A DNA stretch of 64,000 nucleotides from Buchnera aphidicola (Chaitophorus viminalis) (GTDB lineage Bacteria; Pseudomonadota; Gammaproteobacteria; Enterobacterales; Enterobacteriaceae): contig NZ_JAIWQV010000001.1 of assembly GCF_026122795.1 (NCBI RefSeq), forward strand, positions 165,994 through 229,993. The letters are read 5' to 3'. The first letter of the stretch is position 1. Each line of letters starts with the position of its first letter. The notes beneath the pieces were generated by a model. It searched no databases, was not told the origin of the DNA, and was given only the letters and a program-made list of their open reading frames with translations. The position numbers and the translations under genes were made by a program. Of the stretch, positions 10,233 to 19,355 are shown piece by piece.

Positions 10233-11348
10233 ATGAAAAAAAAAGTTGGATTTATTGGTTGGAGAGGAATGGTAGGTTCTGTTTTATTAAAAAGAATGTT
10301 AGAAGAAAAAGATTTTTTATACATTAAATCAATTTTTTTTTCTACATCTCAGATTGGTGAAAAAAATCCTAAATTTAGTAATTTTTTTTTTCCTGGATTT
10401 TTAAAAGATGCTTATAATATAGAAGAATTAAAAAAATTAGATATTATTATAACATGTCAAGGTAGTTTATATACTCAAAAAGTTTTTCCAATTCTTCGAG
10501 CTTCTGGATGGTCAGGATATTGGATAGATGCAGCAGCAGATTTAAGAATGAATAAAGATTCTTTAATTGTTTTAGATCCAATTAATCATTTTCATATAAA
10601 AAATGCTATTCGTAGTGGAATTAAAACTTTTATTGGTGGAAATTGTACAGTGAGTTTAATGATGTTAGCTTTAGGTGGTTTATTTCGAAAAAATTTAATT
10701 GAATGGATTTCTTTTTCTACTTATCAAGCTGCTTCTGGAGCTGGATCTAAATATATTAAAGAATTATTAAAACAAATGAATTTTTTAAATCAATATTTGT
10801 CAAAAAAATCTACATTTGCGCAATCTATTCTTAAGATAGAAAAAAATGTTACTAATATTATAAAAGATTCTAATTTTCCAAAAAAAAATTTTCTTATACC
10901 TTTAATTTTAAATTTAATTCCATGGATTGATTCTAACATGTCGAATGGACAAAGTAAGGAAGAATGGAAAATGGAATCAGAAACTAATAAAATTTTGTCA
11001 TATCAAAAAAATAAGAGAATTTTAGTTGATGGAACATGTATTAGAGTAAGTTCTTTACGTTGTCATAGTCAATCTTTTGTTATAAAGTTAAAGAAAAATA
11101 TTGATTTAAATAGAATAGAAGAAATATTATCAAATGATAATAAATGGGTTCAAGTAATTCCAAATAATAAAGAATCTACTTTAAATGAATTAACTCCTTT
11201 ATCTGTTACTGGAACTTTAAAAATTCCAATAGGAAGATTAAGAAAATTAAGTATTGGACCAAAATATTTATCTGCTTTTACTGTAGGAGATCAGTTATTA
11301 TGGGGAGCAGCTGAACCATTAAGAAGAATGCTAAAATTTTTAATTTAA
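10233..11348 (+). CDS. asd: Aspartate-semialdehyde dehydrogenase
   Basis: NADPH-dependent reduction of aspartyl phosphate to aspartate semialdehyde, the branch point to lysine, threonine, methionine and diaminopimelate. Full length (371 residues; E. coli 367). Visible: N-terminal Rossmann motif GFIGWRGMVGS, catalytic cysteine Cys138 in GGNCTVSLMM, QAASGAGSKY after it, and the late segment LRCHSQSFVIKL with the catalytic-site His. Together with lysA it supports lysine and cell-wall precursor synthesis. It stands alone on the plus strand, divergent from yhgN, and ends 23 bp from the convergent tusA. Confidence 0.97.
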   Translation: MKKKVGFIGWRGMVGSVLLKRMLEEKDFLYIKSIFFSTSQIGEKNPKFSNFFFPGFLKDAYNIEELKKLDIIITCQGSLYTQKVFPILRASGWSGYWIDAAADLRMNKDSLIVLDPINHFHIKNAIRSGIKTFIGGNCTVSLMMLALGGLFRKNLIEWISFSTYQAASGAGSKYIKELLKQMNFLNQYLSKKSTFAQSILKIEKNVTNIIKDSNFPKKNFLIPLILNLIPWIDSNMSNGQSKEEWKMESETNKILSYQKNKRILVDGTCIRVSSLRCHSQSFVIKLKKNIDLNRIEEILSNDNKWVQVIPNNKESTLNELTPLSVTGTLKIPIGRLRKLSIGPKYLSAFTVGDQLLWGAAEPLRRMLKFLI

Positions 11349-11371
11349 TAAAATTTTTAAAGTTTATATAT

Positions 11372-11599
11372 TTATTTTTTTTTTAAAAAATATGAATAAG
11401 GAATTTTTGAAACATTAGATTTTATTAAAATATAGTTTAAAAAGTTACATAGAATAGGTATTTCTCTTTTTGTGGTTATATCATCTGTAATAATTATAAT
11501 TAAATCTCCGATTTTTAATGATCGGAGTTTTTTTTTTAAAAAAAGCATTGTATCAGGACATCTTAGTCCTATTAAATTTAATATATTTTTTTTTTTCAT
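11372..11599 (-). CDS. tusA: Sulfur carrier protein TusA
   Basis: Small sulfur-relay protein that takes sulfur from IscS and passes it on for 2-thiouridine modification at tRNA wobble bases. 75 residues (E. coli 81). The sulfur-carrying cysteine is Cys14 in GLRCPD; the later stretch DDITTKREIP matches E. coli DDPATTRDIP. The family motif CPxP reads CPDT here, so the second proline is replaced by threonine. The start codon is preceded directly by an unbroken run of A, with no Shine-Dalgarno sequence next to it. It follows holA on the same strand. Confidence 0.9.
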   Translation of the reverse strand: MKKKNILNLIGLRCPDTMLFLKKKLRSLKIGDLIIIITDDITTKREIPILCNFLNYILIKSNVSKIPYSYFLKKK

Positions 11600-11621
11600 T
11601 TTTTTTTTTTTTTTTTTTTTT
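11599..11621. repeat. 23-nt homopolymer at the tusA start
   Basis: On the plus strand there are 23 consecutive T, and the first belongs to the CAT that is the tusA ATG on the minus strand. In the tusA mRNA this puts 22 A directly before AUG. It is the longest homopolymer I noticed. Such a run is prone to length change and leaves no room for a normal ribosome binding site. Confidence 0.9.
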
Positions 11622-11664
11622 GTTTTTACATAATTTAATCAAAATTTTTTATATTAATTTATTT

Positions 11665-12654
11665 TTAATTAAAAAATAAAGAAATTTCTTTTAAAATCAT
11701 CCATATTGATTGTTCTTTAATTTTTTTAATTGATATTTCAATCCTTATTAAAGATCTAATAATTTTTAAAAAGTTCTTATAACTATTATTTTGACTAGCA
11801 TAAATATAAACTTGTTGTGTATTTTTCCAGATTCTGTTTTTATTTAGAAATATTTTTTTTTCAATATTATTTTTTTTTTTTATTAAAATTAATATAATTA
11901 TTTGATTTTCTAAATATCTTACTAAACTTAAAGGAGAAAATTTTTTTTTATATAAATTATTTAATATAGATAAAGATTTTTTATATTCTCCTAAAAATAA
12001 ATAATAAATCCATTGAAATATTGTATATGTTTTTTCTGTAAAAATTATTTTTTTTATATCATTAATAGTAATTTTTTTGTTTGGAAAAACTAATGAAATT
12101 ATATCTAAGTTTTGATGTAATAGTTCAATATTTGAATAATAATTTTTATATAAAAAAAATTTCGCTTGATTAGTAATTAAATTATTGTCTAGATATTCTT
12201 CAATCCAAATTAAAAATTCTTCTTTATTTAATTCAAAACATGGAATTAAAGTAAAGTTATTTAAAAAAAATTTATCTAGATTTTTATTAATAATATTTTT
12301 ATAATTTTTTTCATTTAAAATTAATAAAATAATATTATCTTTAAATAAAAGATTATTTTTTTTAAATTTTTCTATAATTTTTTTTTGTATTTTATTAGTA
12401 AATATTTTTAATATAATTATTTTTTTTTTAAATAAGAAACTTTTTTTTTTACATTCATAAAAAAAGTTTTCCCAATTTTTTTCATTTTTTATTTCAATAT
12501 TTTTATAATTTATAATATTAATTTTATTAAATTTTTTTAAAATTATTTCTTGATATTTTTGTATAAGAATGTTTTTAGTGCCATAAATTATATAATTATA
12601 TTTTTTCTTTTTATAAATATTTTTTATTATATTTTTTAATTTTATATGATTCAT
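11665..12654 (-). CDS. holA: DNA polymerase III delta subunit
   Basis: Delta subunit of the clamp loader, which opens the beta clamp for loading on DNA. 329 residues (E. coli 343). Similarity is weak in this family; the assignment rests on position downstream of leuS (E. coli leuS-lptE-holA), length, and matching landmarks such as the N-terminal IYGTKNILIQKYQEIILKKF, a central LIPCFELNKEEFLIWIEEYL and the late ALVRYLENQIIILILI-like helical region. lptE, which sits between leuS and holA in E. coli, is missing; the gap is 46 bp. Confidence 0.87.
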   Translation of the reverse strand: MNHIKLKNIIKNIYKKKKYNYIIYGTKNILIQKYQEIILKKFNKINIINYKNIEIKNEKNWENFFYECKKKSFLFKKKIIILKIFTNKIQKKIIEKFKKNNLLFKDNIILLILNEKNYKNIINKNLDKFFLNNFTLIPCFELNKEEFLIWIEEYLDNNLITNQAKFFLYKNYYSNIELLHQNLDIISLVFPNKKITINDIKKIIFTEKTYTIFQWIYYLFLGEYKKSLSILNNLYKKKFSPLSLVRYLENQIIILILIKKKNNIEKKIFLNKNRIWKNTQQVYIYASQNNSYKNFLKIIRSLIRIEISIKKIKEQSIWMILKEISLFFN

Positions 12655-12700
12655 TGAATATACATGTATTACTTATTTTAGTTTTTAAGAGAATATTTCA

Positions 12701-15202
12701 TTATATTGTGATTAAATTTAAAATTTTGTCAGGAATAAAAAATTTTTTTATAATTTTTTTTGTATGAAGTTTTTGAATTACTTTTTTTTCTTTAATTGCT
12801 ATATTGAAAATTTCTTTTTCAGATAATTTTTTTTTAGTTGAAATAATACAAGACATTTTTCCATTAATTTGTATTATAATTTTATTTATTTTAGAAATAA
12901 TATATTTTTGATTTATTTTAGGCCAATTATGTATATTAAAATTAGATTGTTTTTTAAATTCTTTTAAAATTTTATAACTAAAATGTGGAGTAAATGGACT
13001 TAACAATTTTAAAATAATAATTAAACATTTTCTAATAATTGTACAATGATTATTATTTTTTATAATATATTTTTTTAAATATTTAAAAAATTTCATGATA
13101 TGAGATATAGCAGTATTGAAAGATTGTTTATGTTGAATATCTTCAGAAACTTCTGATACTGTTTTAAATAAATTAGAATATATTTTTTTTTTTTTTTCTT
13201 GATTTAAATTAAAATATTTTTTTTTATTTTTTTTAAAAATAGATATATTTTTATAACATATATTCCATATTTTTTTTAAAAATCTATTCATTCCTTTTAA
13301 TCCATTTTCATTCCAATATAAATCAGATTCTATCGGTGCTGCAAACATTATAAATAATCTTATTGAATCTGCTCCATATTTTTTAATAATTTTTTGTGGA
13401 TTTATTCCATTATTTTTAGATTTAGACATTTTCATTATTCCTGCATAAATAACTTTTTTTTTATTTAAGTTTTTTATGGAAATAATTTTTCCTGTATTAT
13501 TTTTTTTTATTTTAAGTTTTTTTTGATTAATCCATACTCTTGTATTTTCATGATTTAAATAATAAAATGCATCTGATAAAACCATTCCTTGACATAATAA
13601 TTTTTTTACTGGTTCATCATTAGATACTAAATTAAAATCTCTTAATAATTTATGATAAAATCTAAAATATATTAAATGCATAGTAGAATGCTCAATTCCT
13701 CCTATATATTGATCTATAGGTAACCAGTATTTTGCAGCATTAAAATCAATCATTTTTTTAGAAAAATTTGGACATGTATATCTAGCGTAATACCAAGAAG
13801 ATTCTATAAAAGTATCAAATGTATCACGTTCTCTAATTGCTTTTATTCCATTTATTTTTATATTAATCCAATTTTTTAATTTTTTTTTATTATAATAATC
13901 ATCAAATTTAGGTAATAACACTGGTAATTGTTTTTCTGGAATAGTTATTATTTGATTATTTATAGTTGTTGCTATTGGAATTGGTGTACCCCAATATCTT
14001 TGTCTAGATATATTCCAATCTTGTAATTTATATTTTTTTTTTATTTTTCCTATTTTTTTATTTTTTATTTGTATTAATATCTTTTTATTTTTTTTTTTAA
14101 TTTTTTTTTGTGAAATTTTTGAAAAATTATCTCTTAAATAATTTATATTTTTTTTATAAAAATTACGTTCTATTAAATTATGTTTAGGAGAAGCAATAAT
14201 AATATTTGTTCCATATTCAATAGAAACAAAATTAGCGATCCAAATTGGTAATTCTTTTTTATTTAAAGGATTAATTGCAATTTCATTTGTTTTTATTCCA
14301 ATATTTTGAATTTTTTTGAAATTTGAAACAGATGCTAGTTTTTTTTTTTGTTTTTTAGTAAATTCATATATTTTAGAGTTTTTATCAATTAATTTTGGAA
14401 TCAATTTATGATCTGGAGATATTGCGATATATTTTGCATCTAATAAACTATAAGGTCTAATAGTATATCCTTGAATAAATTTTTTACTTTTTTTTAATTT
14501 TAAATTTATTTCTATTCCTTTAGTTCTTCCAATCCAATTTTTTTGCATGTTTTTAACTTTTTTAGGCCACATTTTTAATTTTTTTAAATCTTGATATAAT
14601 TCTTCTGCATATTTTCTTATTTTTAAAAACCATTGTGGAATATTTTTTAAAATTACTTTAGTATCACATCTCCAACATTTTCCTTTAATAACTTGTTCAT
14701 TTGCTAATACAGTTTTATCTTTTTTACACCATTTTACTAAAGAAGTTTTTTTATATATTAATTTTTTTTTATATAATTGAATAAAAAACCATTGTTCCCA
14801 TTTATAATATTTTGGATTACATGTAGAGATTTCTCTAGTCCAATCATAACTAAAACCTAAAGATTGTAATTGTTTTTTCATATATTGAATATTTTTTTTT
14901 GTCCATTCTTTTGGTTTTTGTTTATTTTTAATTGCTGCTATTTCAGCAGGTAATCCAAATGCGTCCCATCCTATTGGTTGTAAAACATTTTTTCCTAGCA
15001 TTCTTTGATATCTTGAGATTACATCACTAATAGTGTAATTTCTTACGTGTCCTATATGAAGTTTTCCAGAAGGATAAGGAAGCATAGGTACACAATAATA
15101 TTTTTTTTTATTAAAATTTTCTAAAGCTTGAAAAGAATTTTTTTTTTTCCATTTATATTGTATTTTTTTTTCTATTTTGATAGGATCATATTTTTTTTTC
15201 AT
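12701..15202 (-). CDS. leuS: Leucyl-tRNA synthetase
   Basis: Class I synthetase that charges tRNA-Leu. 833 residues (E. coli 860). ATP-binding signatures are clear: PYPSGKLHIGHVRNYT (HIGH motif near 50) and KMSKSKNNG (KMSKS near 590). Between them are the zinc-type cysteines (CRRCD-like KGKCWRCD), the editing domain, and the QRYWGTPIPIA segment after it. The C-terminal anticodon-binding and tail domains are present. Two tRNA-Leu genes in this window (anticodons TAG and GAG) are substrates. It is co-oriented with holA and tusA downstream. Confidence 0.97.
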   Translation of the reverse strand: MKKKYDPIKIEKKIQYKWKKKNSFQALENFNKKKYYCVPMLPYPSGKLHIGHVRNYTISDVISRYQRMLGKNVLQPIGWDAFGLPAEIAAIKNKQKPKEWTKKNIQYMKKQLQSLGFSYDWTREISTCNPKYYKWEQWFFIQLYKKKLIYKKTSLVKWCKKDKTVLANEQVIKGKCWRCDTKVILKNIPQWFLKIRKYAEELYQDLKKLKMWPKKVKNMQKNWIGRTKGIEINLKLKKSKKFIQGYTIRPYSLLDAKYIAISPDHKLIPKLIDKNSKIYEFTKKQKKKLASVSNFKKIQNIGIKTNEIAINPLNKKELPIWIANFVSIEYGTNIIIASPKHNLIERNFYKKNINYLRDNFSKISQKKIKKKNKKILIQIKNKKIGKIKKKYKLQDWNISRQRYWGTPIPIATTINNQIITIPEKQLPVLLPKFDDYYNKKKLKNWINIKINGIKAIRERDTFDTFIESSWYYARYTCPNFSKKMIDFNAAKYWLPIDQYIGGIEHSTMHLIYFRFYHKLLRDFNLVSNDEPVKKLLCQGMVLSDAFYYLNHENTRVWINQKKLKIKKNNTGKIISIKNLNKKKVIYAGIMKMSKSKNNGINPQKIIKKYGADSIRLFIMFAAPIESDLYWNENGLKGMNRFLKKIWNICYKNISIFKKNKKKYFNLNQEKKKKIYSNLFKTVSEVSEDIQHKQSFNTAISHIMKFFKYLKKYIIKNNNHCTIIRKCLIIILKLLSPFTPHFSYKILKEFKKQSNFNIHNWPKINQKYIISKINKIIIQINGKMSCIISTKKKLSEKEIFNIAIKEKKVIQKLHTKKIIKKFFIPDKILNLITI

Positions 15203-15275
15203 TTATATTCCGTTTCTTCTTAAAAAATTTTTTTATAGATATTTAAAATATTTTTTTAATAAATTTATTAGAATT

Positions 15276-15842
15276 TTAGAAGATTTTTTTTTTTTTTTTA
15301 TTTTTTTTAAATAGATTTTTTAAAATATCTTTAATAGTGATTAATCCAGTAATAATTCCAAATTCATCTATGACAATAGATATATAATTTTTATTAATAT
15401 AAAATTCTTCTAAAGTTCTATTTAAATTTTGACTGTCAGGAACAATTGCAGGTTTTGTAATAATTTCTTTTAATGAAAAATTTTTATTATTTTCATAAAC
15501 AATTTTAAATAGATTTTTAGCTATTAAAAATCCTATAATGTGATTTTTATCATAACTTATAATTGGAAATCTTGAATATGAAGATTTTACAATTATTTGT
15601 AAACATTTATTTAATGTATCATGAATATTCAATGTAATCATTTTAGTTCTAGGAATCATGATATCTTTAACCTGTTTATTTTCTAAATTAATTACTTTTT
15701 CAATAGTATTATAGGTATTTTGTGTTATTAATTTATTTTTTATAGATTTATTTATAAAATATAATAATTCTTTTTTATTTTCTGGTGTTTCACTAAAAAC
15801 TTTATTTAAAAATTTTGAAATAAATCCTTTTTTTTTATACAT
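15276..15842 (-). CDS. ybeX: CBS-domain protein YbeX/CorC, C-terminally short
   Basis: YbeX (CorC) is a cytoplasmic CBS-pair protein linked in E. coli to divalent cation efflux and ribosome maturation. The 188 residues compare with 292 in E. coli. Both CBS domains are present: IMIPRTKMITL and SYSRFPIISYD in the first, and IVIDEFGIITGLITIKDIL in the second. The protein then stops in a lysine run, and the C-terminal transporter-associated domain of about 100 residues is absent. The stop lies just past an A-rich tract, and only 73 bp remain before leuS, so the lost part is not hidden there. It follows ybeY, as in E. coli. Confidence 0.88.
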   Translation of the reverse strand: MYKKKGFISKFLNKVFSETPENKKELLYFINKSIKNKLITQNTYNTIEKVINLENKQVKDIMIPRTKMITLNIHDTLNKCLQIIVKSSYSRFPIISYDKNHIIGFLIAKNLFKIVYENNKNFSLKEIITKPAIVPDSQNLNRTLEEFYINKNYISIVIDEFGIITGLITIKDILKNLFKKNKKKKKIF

Positions 15843-15922
15843 ATTATGTATATCTCTTTTAAATTAACATTATAAATATTTTATATAAATTATGTTTATA
15901 ATTGAAATTAAAGATTGTGAAG

Positions 15923-16390
15923 TTAAGATTTTGTATTATAAAAATATGGATTTTTAAATCCTAAAGAAATCATTCTTTTAATTTCTAATTTTTCCATTTT
16001 TTTTTGATTAAATAGATTGTTATGAGAGTAACCCATTAAATGTAATACACCATGAATAATAATATGAGCCCATCGTTCAAATATTTTTATATAATATTTT
16101 TTTGATTCTTTTTCAACAACACTTTTACAGATTACTAAATCTCCCATTAAAAGTTTATTATTAGTTTCTTTAGGATTAATAATAGAAAAAGATAAGATAT
16201 TAGTTTTTTTATTTTTTTTTCTATAAAAATAATTTAATTTTTTGATTGTTTTTTTATTAACAATTTTTATTGTAATTATTGTTTTTTTTATAGATTTTTT
16301 TATAATATTTTTAATCCATTTTTTAATTATTTTTTTATTTGGAATATTATTTTTTATGTTAACAGAATATTTTATATTTATTTTAATCAT
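15923..16390 (-). CDS. ybeY: Endoribonuclease YbeY (16S rRNA maturation)
   Basis: Zinc-dependent RNase needed for 16S rRNA 3'-end maturation and 70S ribosome quality control. 155 residues, the same as E. coli. The metal site HGVLHLMGYSH keeps all three histidines of the H-x3-H-x5-H motif near residues 114-124; the usual Asp before the last His is Ser here. TNILSFSI and GDLVIC are other family segments. It sits between miaB and ybeX; ybeZ (phoH-like), which lies between miaB and ybeY in E. coli, is missing. Confidence 0.92.
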   Translation of the reverse strand: MIKINIKYSVNIKNNIPNKKIIKKWIKNIIKKSIKKTIITIKIVNKKTIKKLNYFYRKKNKKTNILSFSIINPKETNNKLLMGDLVICKSVVEKESKKYYIKIFERWAHIIIHGVLHLMGYSHNNLFNQKKMEKLEIKRMISLGFKNPYFYNTKS

Positions 16391-16447
16391 GTTTAAATTA
16401 TATAAAATGAAATATTTGAATAAAAGTTTTTATTTGAAGAACTATAT

Positions 16448-17767
16448 TTATAGATTTCCTTTTAAATTTTGCATATATGCATCTTTAATTTTTACATCAA
16501 TAATTTTTCCAATTAATTTTTTAGAACCTTTAAATAAAACTGTTCTATTATTTTGAGTTTTTCCAAATAATTTTTTTTTATTATTTTTATATATTAATTT
16601 TTCTACTAATACTTGTTGATATGTTCCGATCATTTTTTTACTCCAAAAAATTGTATTTTTTTGTATTTTTTTTTGTAATAAATATAATCTTTCTTTTTTT
16701 TCTTTTAAACTAACAAAATCTGATAATCTTGCTGCTGGAGTTCCAGGTCTTTTTGAATAAATAAAACTAAAACTCATATCAAATTTTATATCATCAATTA
16801 ATTTTAATGTTTTTTCAAAATCTTTTTTTGTTTCTCCAGGAAAACCAATAATAAAATCTGATGTAATTTGTATATTTGGTCTATATGAGATTATTTTTTT
16901 TATAATTTTTTTATATTTTGATATACTATATGATCTTCTCATTTTTTTTAAAATTCTATTTGATCCGCTTTGTACAGGTAGATGTAAATAATTAACTAAT
17001 TTTGGTACTTTTTTATAAATTTTAATTAAATCATTTGTAAATTCCATAGGATTACTTGTAATAAAACGTATTCTTTTAATTTTATTAATTTTAGATATTA
17101 ATTTTATTAAATGAGATAATTTTACAATAGATTTATTAATAGACTGACCTCTATATGAATTTACATTTTGACCTAATAAAATTATTTCTTTAGTTCCATT
17201 TTTTGCTAAAAAATTAGCTTCAGATAAAATTTCTTCAGGATTTCGACTGATTTCTTTTCCTCGAGTATGTGGAACAATACAAAATGAACAGCATTTATTA
17301 CATCCTTCCATAATAGAAATATATCCGCTAATCTTTTTTAAAGATTGATGTTTATAAAATTTGTATTTTTTTAAATTATTTGATTGAATATTTATAATTT
17401 TTTTTCTTTTTTGATAAATATTTTTAATTATTTTAGGTAAACGATGAATTGTTTTTGGTCCAAAAATTATATCTATATATGGAGCTCTTTTATAAATGTT
17501 TTTTTTTTCTTGTGTTGCTACACATCCTCCTACAGCTATAATTAGTTTTTTATTTTTATTTTTTAATTTTTTCCATCTTCCTAACTGATCAAATAATTTT
17601 TCTTGTGCTTTTTCTCGTATAGAACATGTATTTAAAATAATTAAATCAGCATTTTCTGCATTTTTTGTAGAAATATATTTTAATTTTTTTTGAAGTATAT
17701 AAAATATTATAGATGAATCATATTCATTCATCTGACAACCCCATGTTTTTATATGTATTTTTTTCAT
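16448..17767 (-). CDS. miaB: tRNA-2-methylthio-N6-isopentenyladenosine synthase MiaB
   Basis: Radical-SAM methylthiotransferase that adds the methylthio group to i6A37 in tRNAs reading codons that start with U. 439 residues (E. coli 474). The N-terminal domain has the three cluster cysteines in WGCQMNEYDS, LNTCSIREKA and AVGGCVA. The radical-SAM cysteines are in CNKCCSFCIVPHTRG near 155-165. GQNVNSYRG and the C-terminal TRAM region ending in GKIIDVKI follow. First gene of the miaB-ybeY-ybeX run. Confidence 0.96.
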   Translation of the reverse strand: MKKIHIKTWGCQMNEYDSSIIFYILQKKLKYISTKNAENADLIILNTCSIREKAQEKLFDQLGRWKKLKNKNKKLIIAVGGCVATQEKKNIYKRAPYIDIIFGPKTIHRLPKIIKNIYQKRKKIINIQSNNLKKYKFYKHQSLKKISGYISIMEGCNKCCSFCIVPHTRGKEISRNPEEILSEANFLAKNGTKEIILLGQNVNSYRGQSINKSIVKLSHLIKLISKINKIKRIRFITSNPMEFTNDLIKIYKKVPKLVNYLHLPVQSGSNRILKKMRRSYSISKYKKIIKKIISYRPNIQITSDFIIGFPGETKKDFEKTLKLIDDIKFDMSFSFIYSKRPGTPAARLSDFVSLKEKKERLYLLQKKIQKNTIFWSKKMIGTYQQVLVEKLIYKNNKKKLFGKTQNNRTVLFKGSKKLIGKIIDVKIKDAYMQNLKGNL

Positions 17768-17800
17768 AATTTTTTCTTAATAAAATTTACATTTTAAAAT

Positions 17801-17824
17801 ATTTTGATATTTTAATATCAAAAT
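17801..17824 (-). terminator. Inverted repeat downstream of lysA, weak terminator candidate
   Basis: ATTTTGATAT and its complement pair around a short AT loop, 10-11 bp of stem. On the minus strand the hairpin is followed by T-rich but mixed sequence. It is about 260 bp past the lysA stop and about 35 bp before the miaB start, so it could also be part of the miaB promoter/leader region. Confidence 0.35.
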
Positions 17825-18050
17825 TTATTATATAAATAAATTTATAATTGATATATTCTTAAATATATTATAAGAGAATTATTTTATTTTTTTATTTTTC
17901 ATATAATTTATTTAAATATTAAATGAAAAATTTTTGAACATAATTTTATTTTGAATAGAATTTAAAAAAAATCTCTTGATAAAATTATAAATATGTTTAA
18001 TTTTATATGTTTTATTAATTAATAATTAAAATGTTAATAATGTTTAATAT

Positions 18051-18075
18051 TAAATTTTAAATTTTAAATTTTAAA
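18051..18075. repeat. Tandem 7-bp repeat (TAAATTT, about 3.6 copies)
   Basis: Three full copies of TAAATTT plus four bases, just after the lysA stop codon. Probably a slippage product; no function seen. Confidence 0.75.
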
Positions 18076-18081
18076 ATAGTA

Positions 18082-19326
18082 CTAAATTTCTAGAGATAAC
18101 ATTTCTTGTATTGTTTGTCGTCTTCTAATTTGTATAAAATTATTTTTTTTTATTAAAATTTCAGGAATTAAAGGTCTACTATTATAATTAGAAGACATAG
18201 ATGATCCATATGCTCCTACATCGTGAATTATTAAATAATCACCAATTTTAACTATTGGTATTTTTATAGTATATAAATGATTATTTTCTTTTTGTGTAAA
18301 TATATCTCCTGATTCACATAAAGGACCACCAACAATTACTTCCATTGTATTTGAATAATCTAAAATTCTATTATCCATAGGTAAAACAGAAATATAATGA
18401 TAACTTCCATATAACATTGGACGTATTAATTCATTAAAACCACAATTTAATAATATAAATATTCTATTTTTTACATATTTTATACTTTCTATTTTAGATA
18501 CCAATAAACCAGATTCAGCTACTAAAAATCTTCCAGGTTCTATTTCTAGTTTAATTTTACAATTTAGTTTTTTAGAAATTTTATTTCTAGATTTATTCCA
18601 TATTTTATAATAATCTTTAATATTAACTTTTTCTTTATAATTTTTATATGGAATAGTTAATCCTCCACCTGCTGATATATAAGATATTTTATGATTTATT
18701 GAGATTGCTTCTTTTATCATTGCTTTACAGACTTTTTTTAAATGAATATAATTTACTCCAGATCCAATGTGAATATGTAAACCAATTAATTTTAAATTAA
18801 ATTTTTTAATTAATTTAAAAGCTTCTTTTGAATTCCAAATTCCATGTTTACTATTTTTTCCTCCTGTATTAGTTTTTTTGTTATGTCCATGTCCAAATCC
18901 TGGATTAATTCTAATCCAAACTTTATGTTTTGGAGATTTTTTACCAATTTTTTTGATCATATCAATAGATCCAATATTAATTGGAATTTTATATAAAATA
19001 ACTTTTTTTAATGTATTATCTTCAATAATATCAGAAGTATAAATAATATCTTGACTATTTCCTTTAAAACCAGCGTATAAAGCTCTTTCAATTTCTCCTA
19101 GAGAAACAGCATCAACTTTTACTCCATTTTTTTTCATAATTTTTAATATATGAATATTGGAACATGCTTTTTGAGCAAATCTAACAATATCAAATTTTTT
19201 TAATTCTAGTATTTTTTTTTTAATTATTTTTTTATTATATATCCAAACTGGAGTTTTATATTTTTTAATAATTTTTAAAATTTTCTTTGAATCAATATTA
19301 TTTTTTTTTTTTATTAAGATATTCAT
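18082..19326 (-). CDS. lysA: Diaminopimelate decarboxylase
   Basis: PLP enzyme for the last step of lysine synthesis, meso-diaminopimelate to lysine. 414 residues (E. coli 420). The PLP lysine lies in RFAQKACSNIHIL near residue 55; HIHIGSG and AGGGLTIPY are the phosphate-binding regions, EPGRFLVAESG is the substrate arginine region, and GGPLCESGDIF holds the catalytic Cys and Glu near 345. It lies 29 bp after lysS on the same strand. Lysine is an essential amino acid for aphids, so the gene fits nutritional provisioning. Confidence 0.97.
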   Translation of the reverse strand: MNILIKKKNNIDSKKILKIIKKYKTPVWIYNKKIIKKKILELKKFDIVRFAQKACSNIHILKIMKKNGVKVDAVSLGEIERALYAGFKGNSQDIIYTSDIIEDNTLKKVILYKIPINIGSIDMIKKIGKKSPKHKVWIRINPGFGHGHNKKTNTGGKNSKHGIWNSKEAFKLIKKFNLKLIGLHIHIGSGVNYIHLKKVCKAMIKEAISINHKISYISAGGGLTIPYKNYKEKVNIKDYYKIWNKSRNKISKKLNCKIKLEIEPGRFLVAESGLLVSKIESIKYVKNRIFILLNCGFNELIRPMLYGSYHYISVLPMDNRILDYSNTMEVIVGGPLCESGDIFTQKENNHLYTIKIPIVKIGDYLIIHDVGAYGSSMSSNYNSRPLIPEILIKKNNFIQIRRRQTIQEMLSLEI

Positions 19327-19355
19327 TTTGTTTTATTTTTTTTATTAAGTAAAAT

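Larger units (their letters stand above)
17768..18081. other. Gene-free spacer between miaB and lysA
   Basis: Very A+T-rich spacer with no gene or tRNA that I can see. It holds an 11-bp inverted repeat at 17801-17824 and a 7-bp tandem repeat at 18051-18075, listed separately. Both flanking genes are on the minus strand, so it carries the end of the lysA transcript and the miaB promoter region. Confidence 0.7.

Noticed and set aside
16242-16556. 104-residue plus-strand hydrophobic ORF
   Set aside because: It spans the ends of ybeY and miaB on the opposite strand; its hydrophobicity is the complement of Lys/Asn-rich codons.
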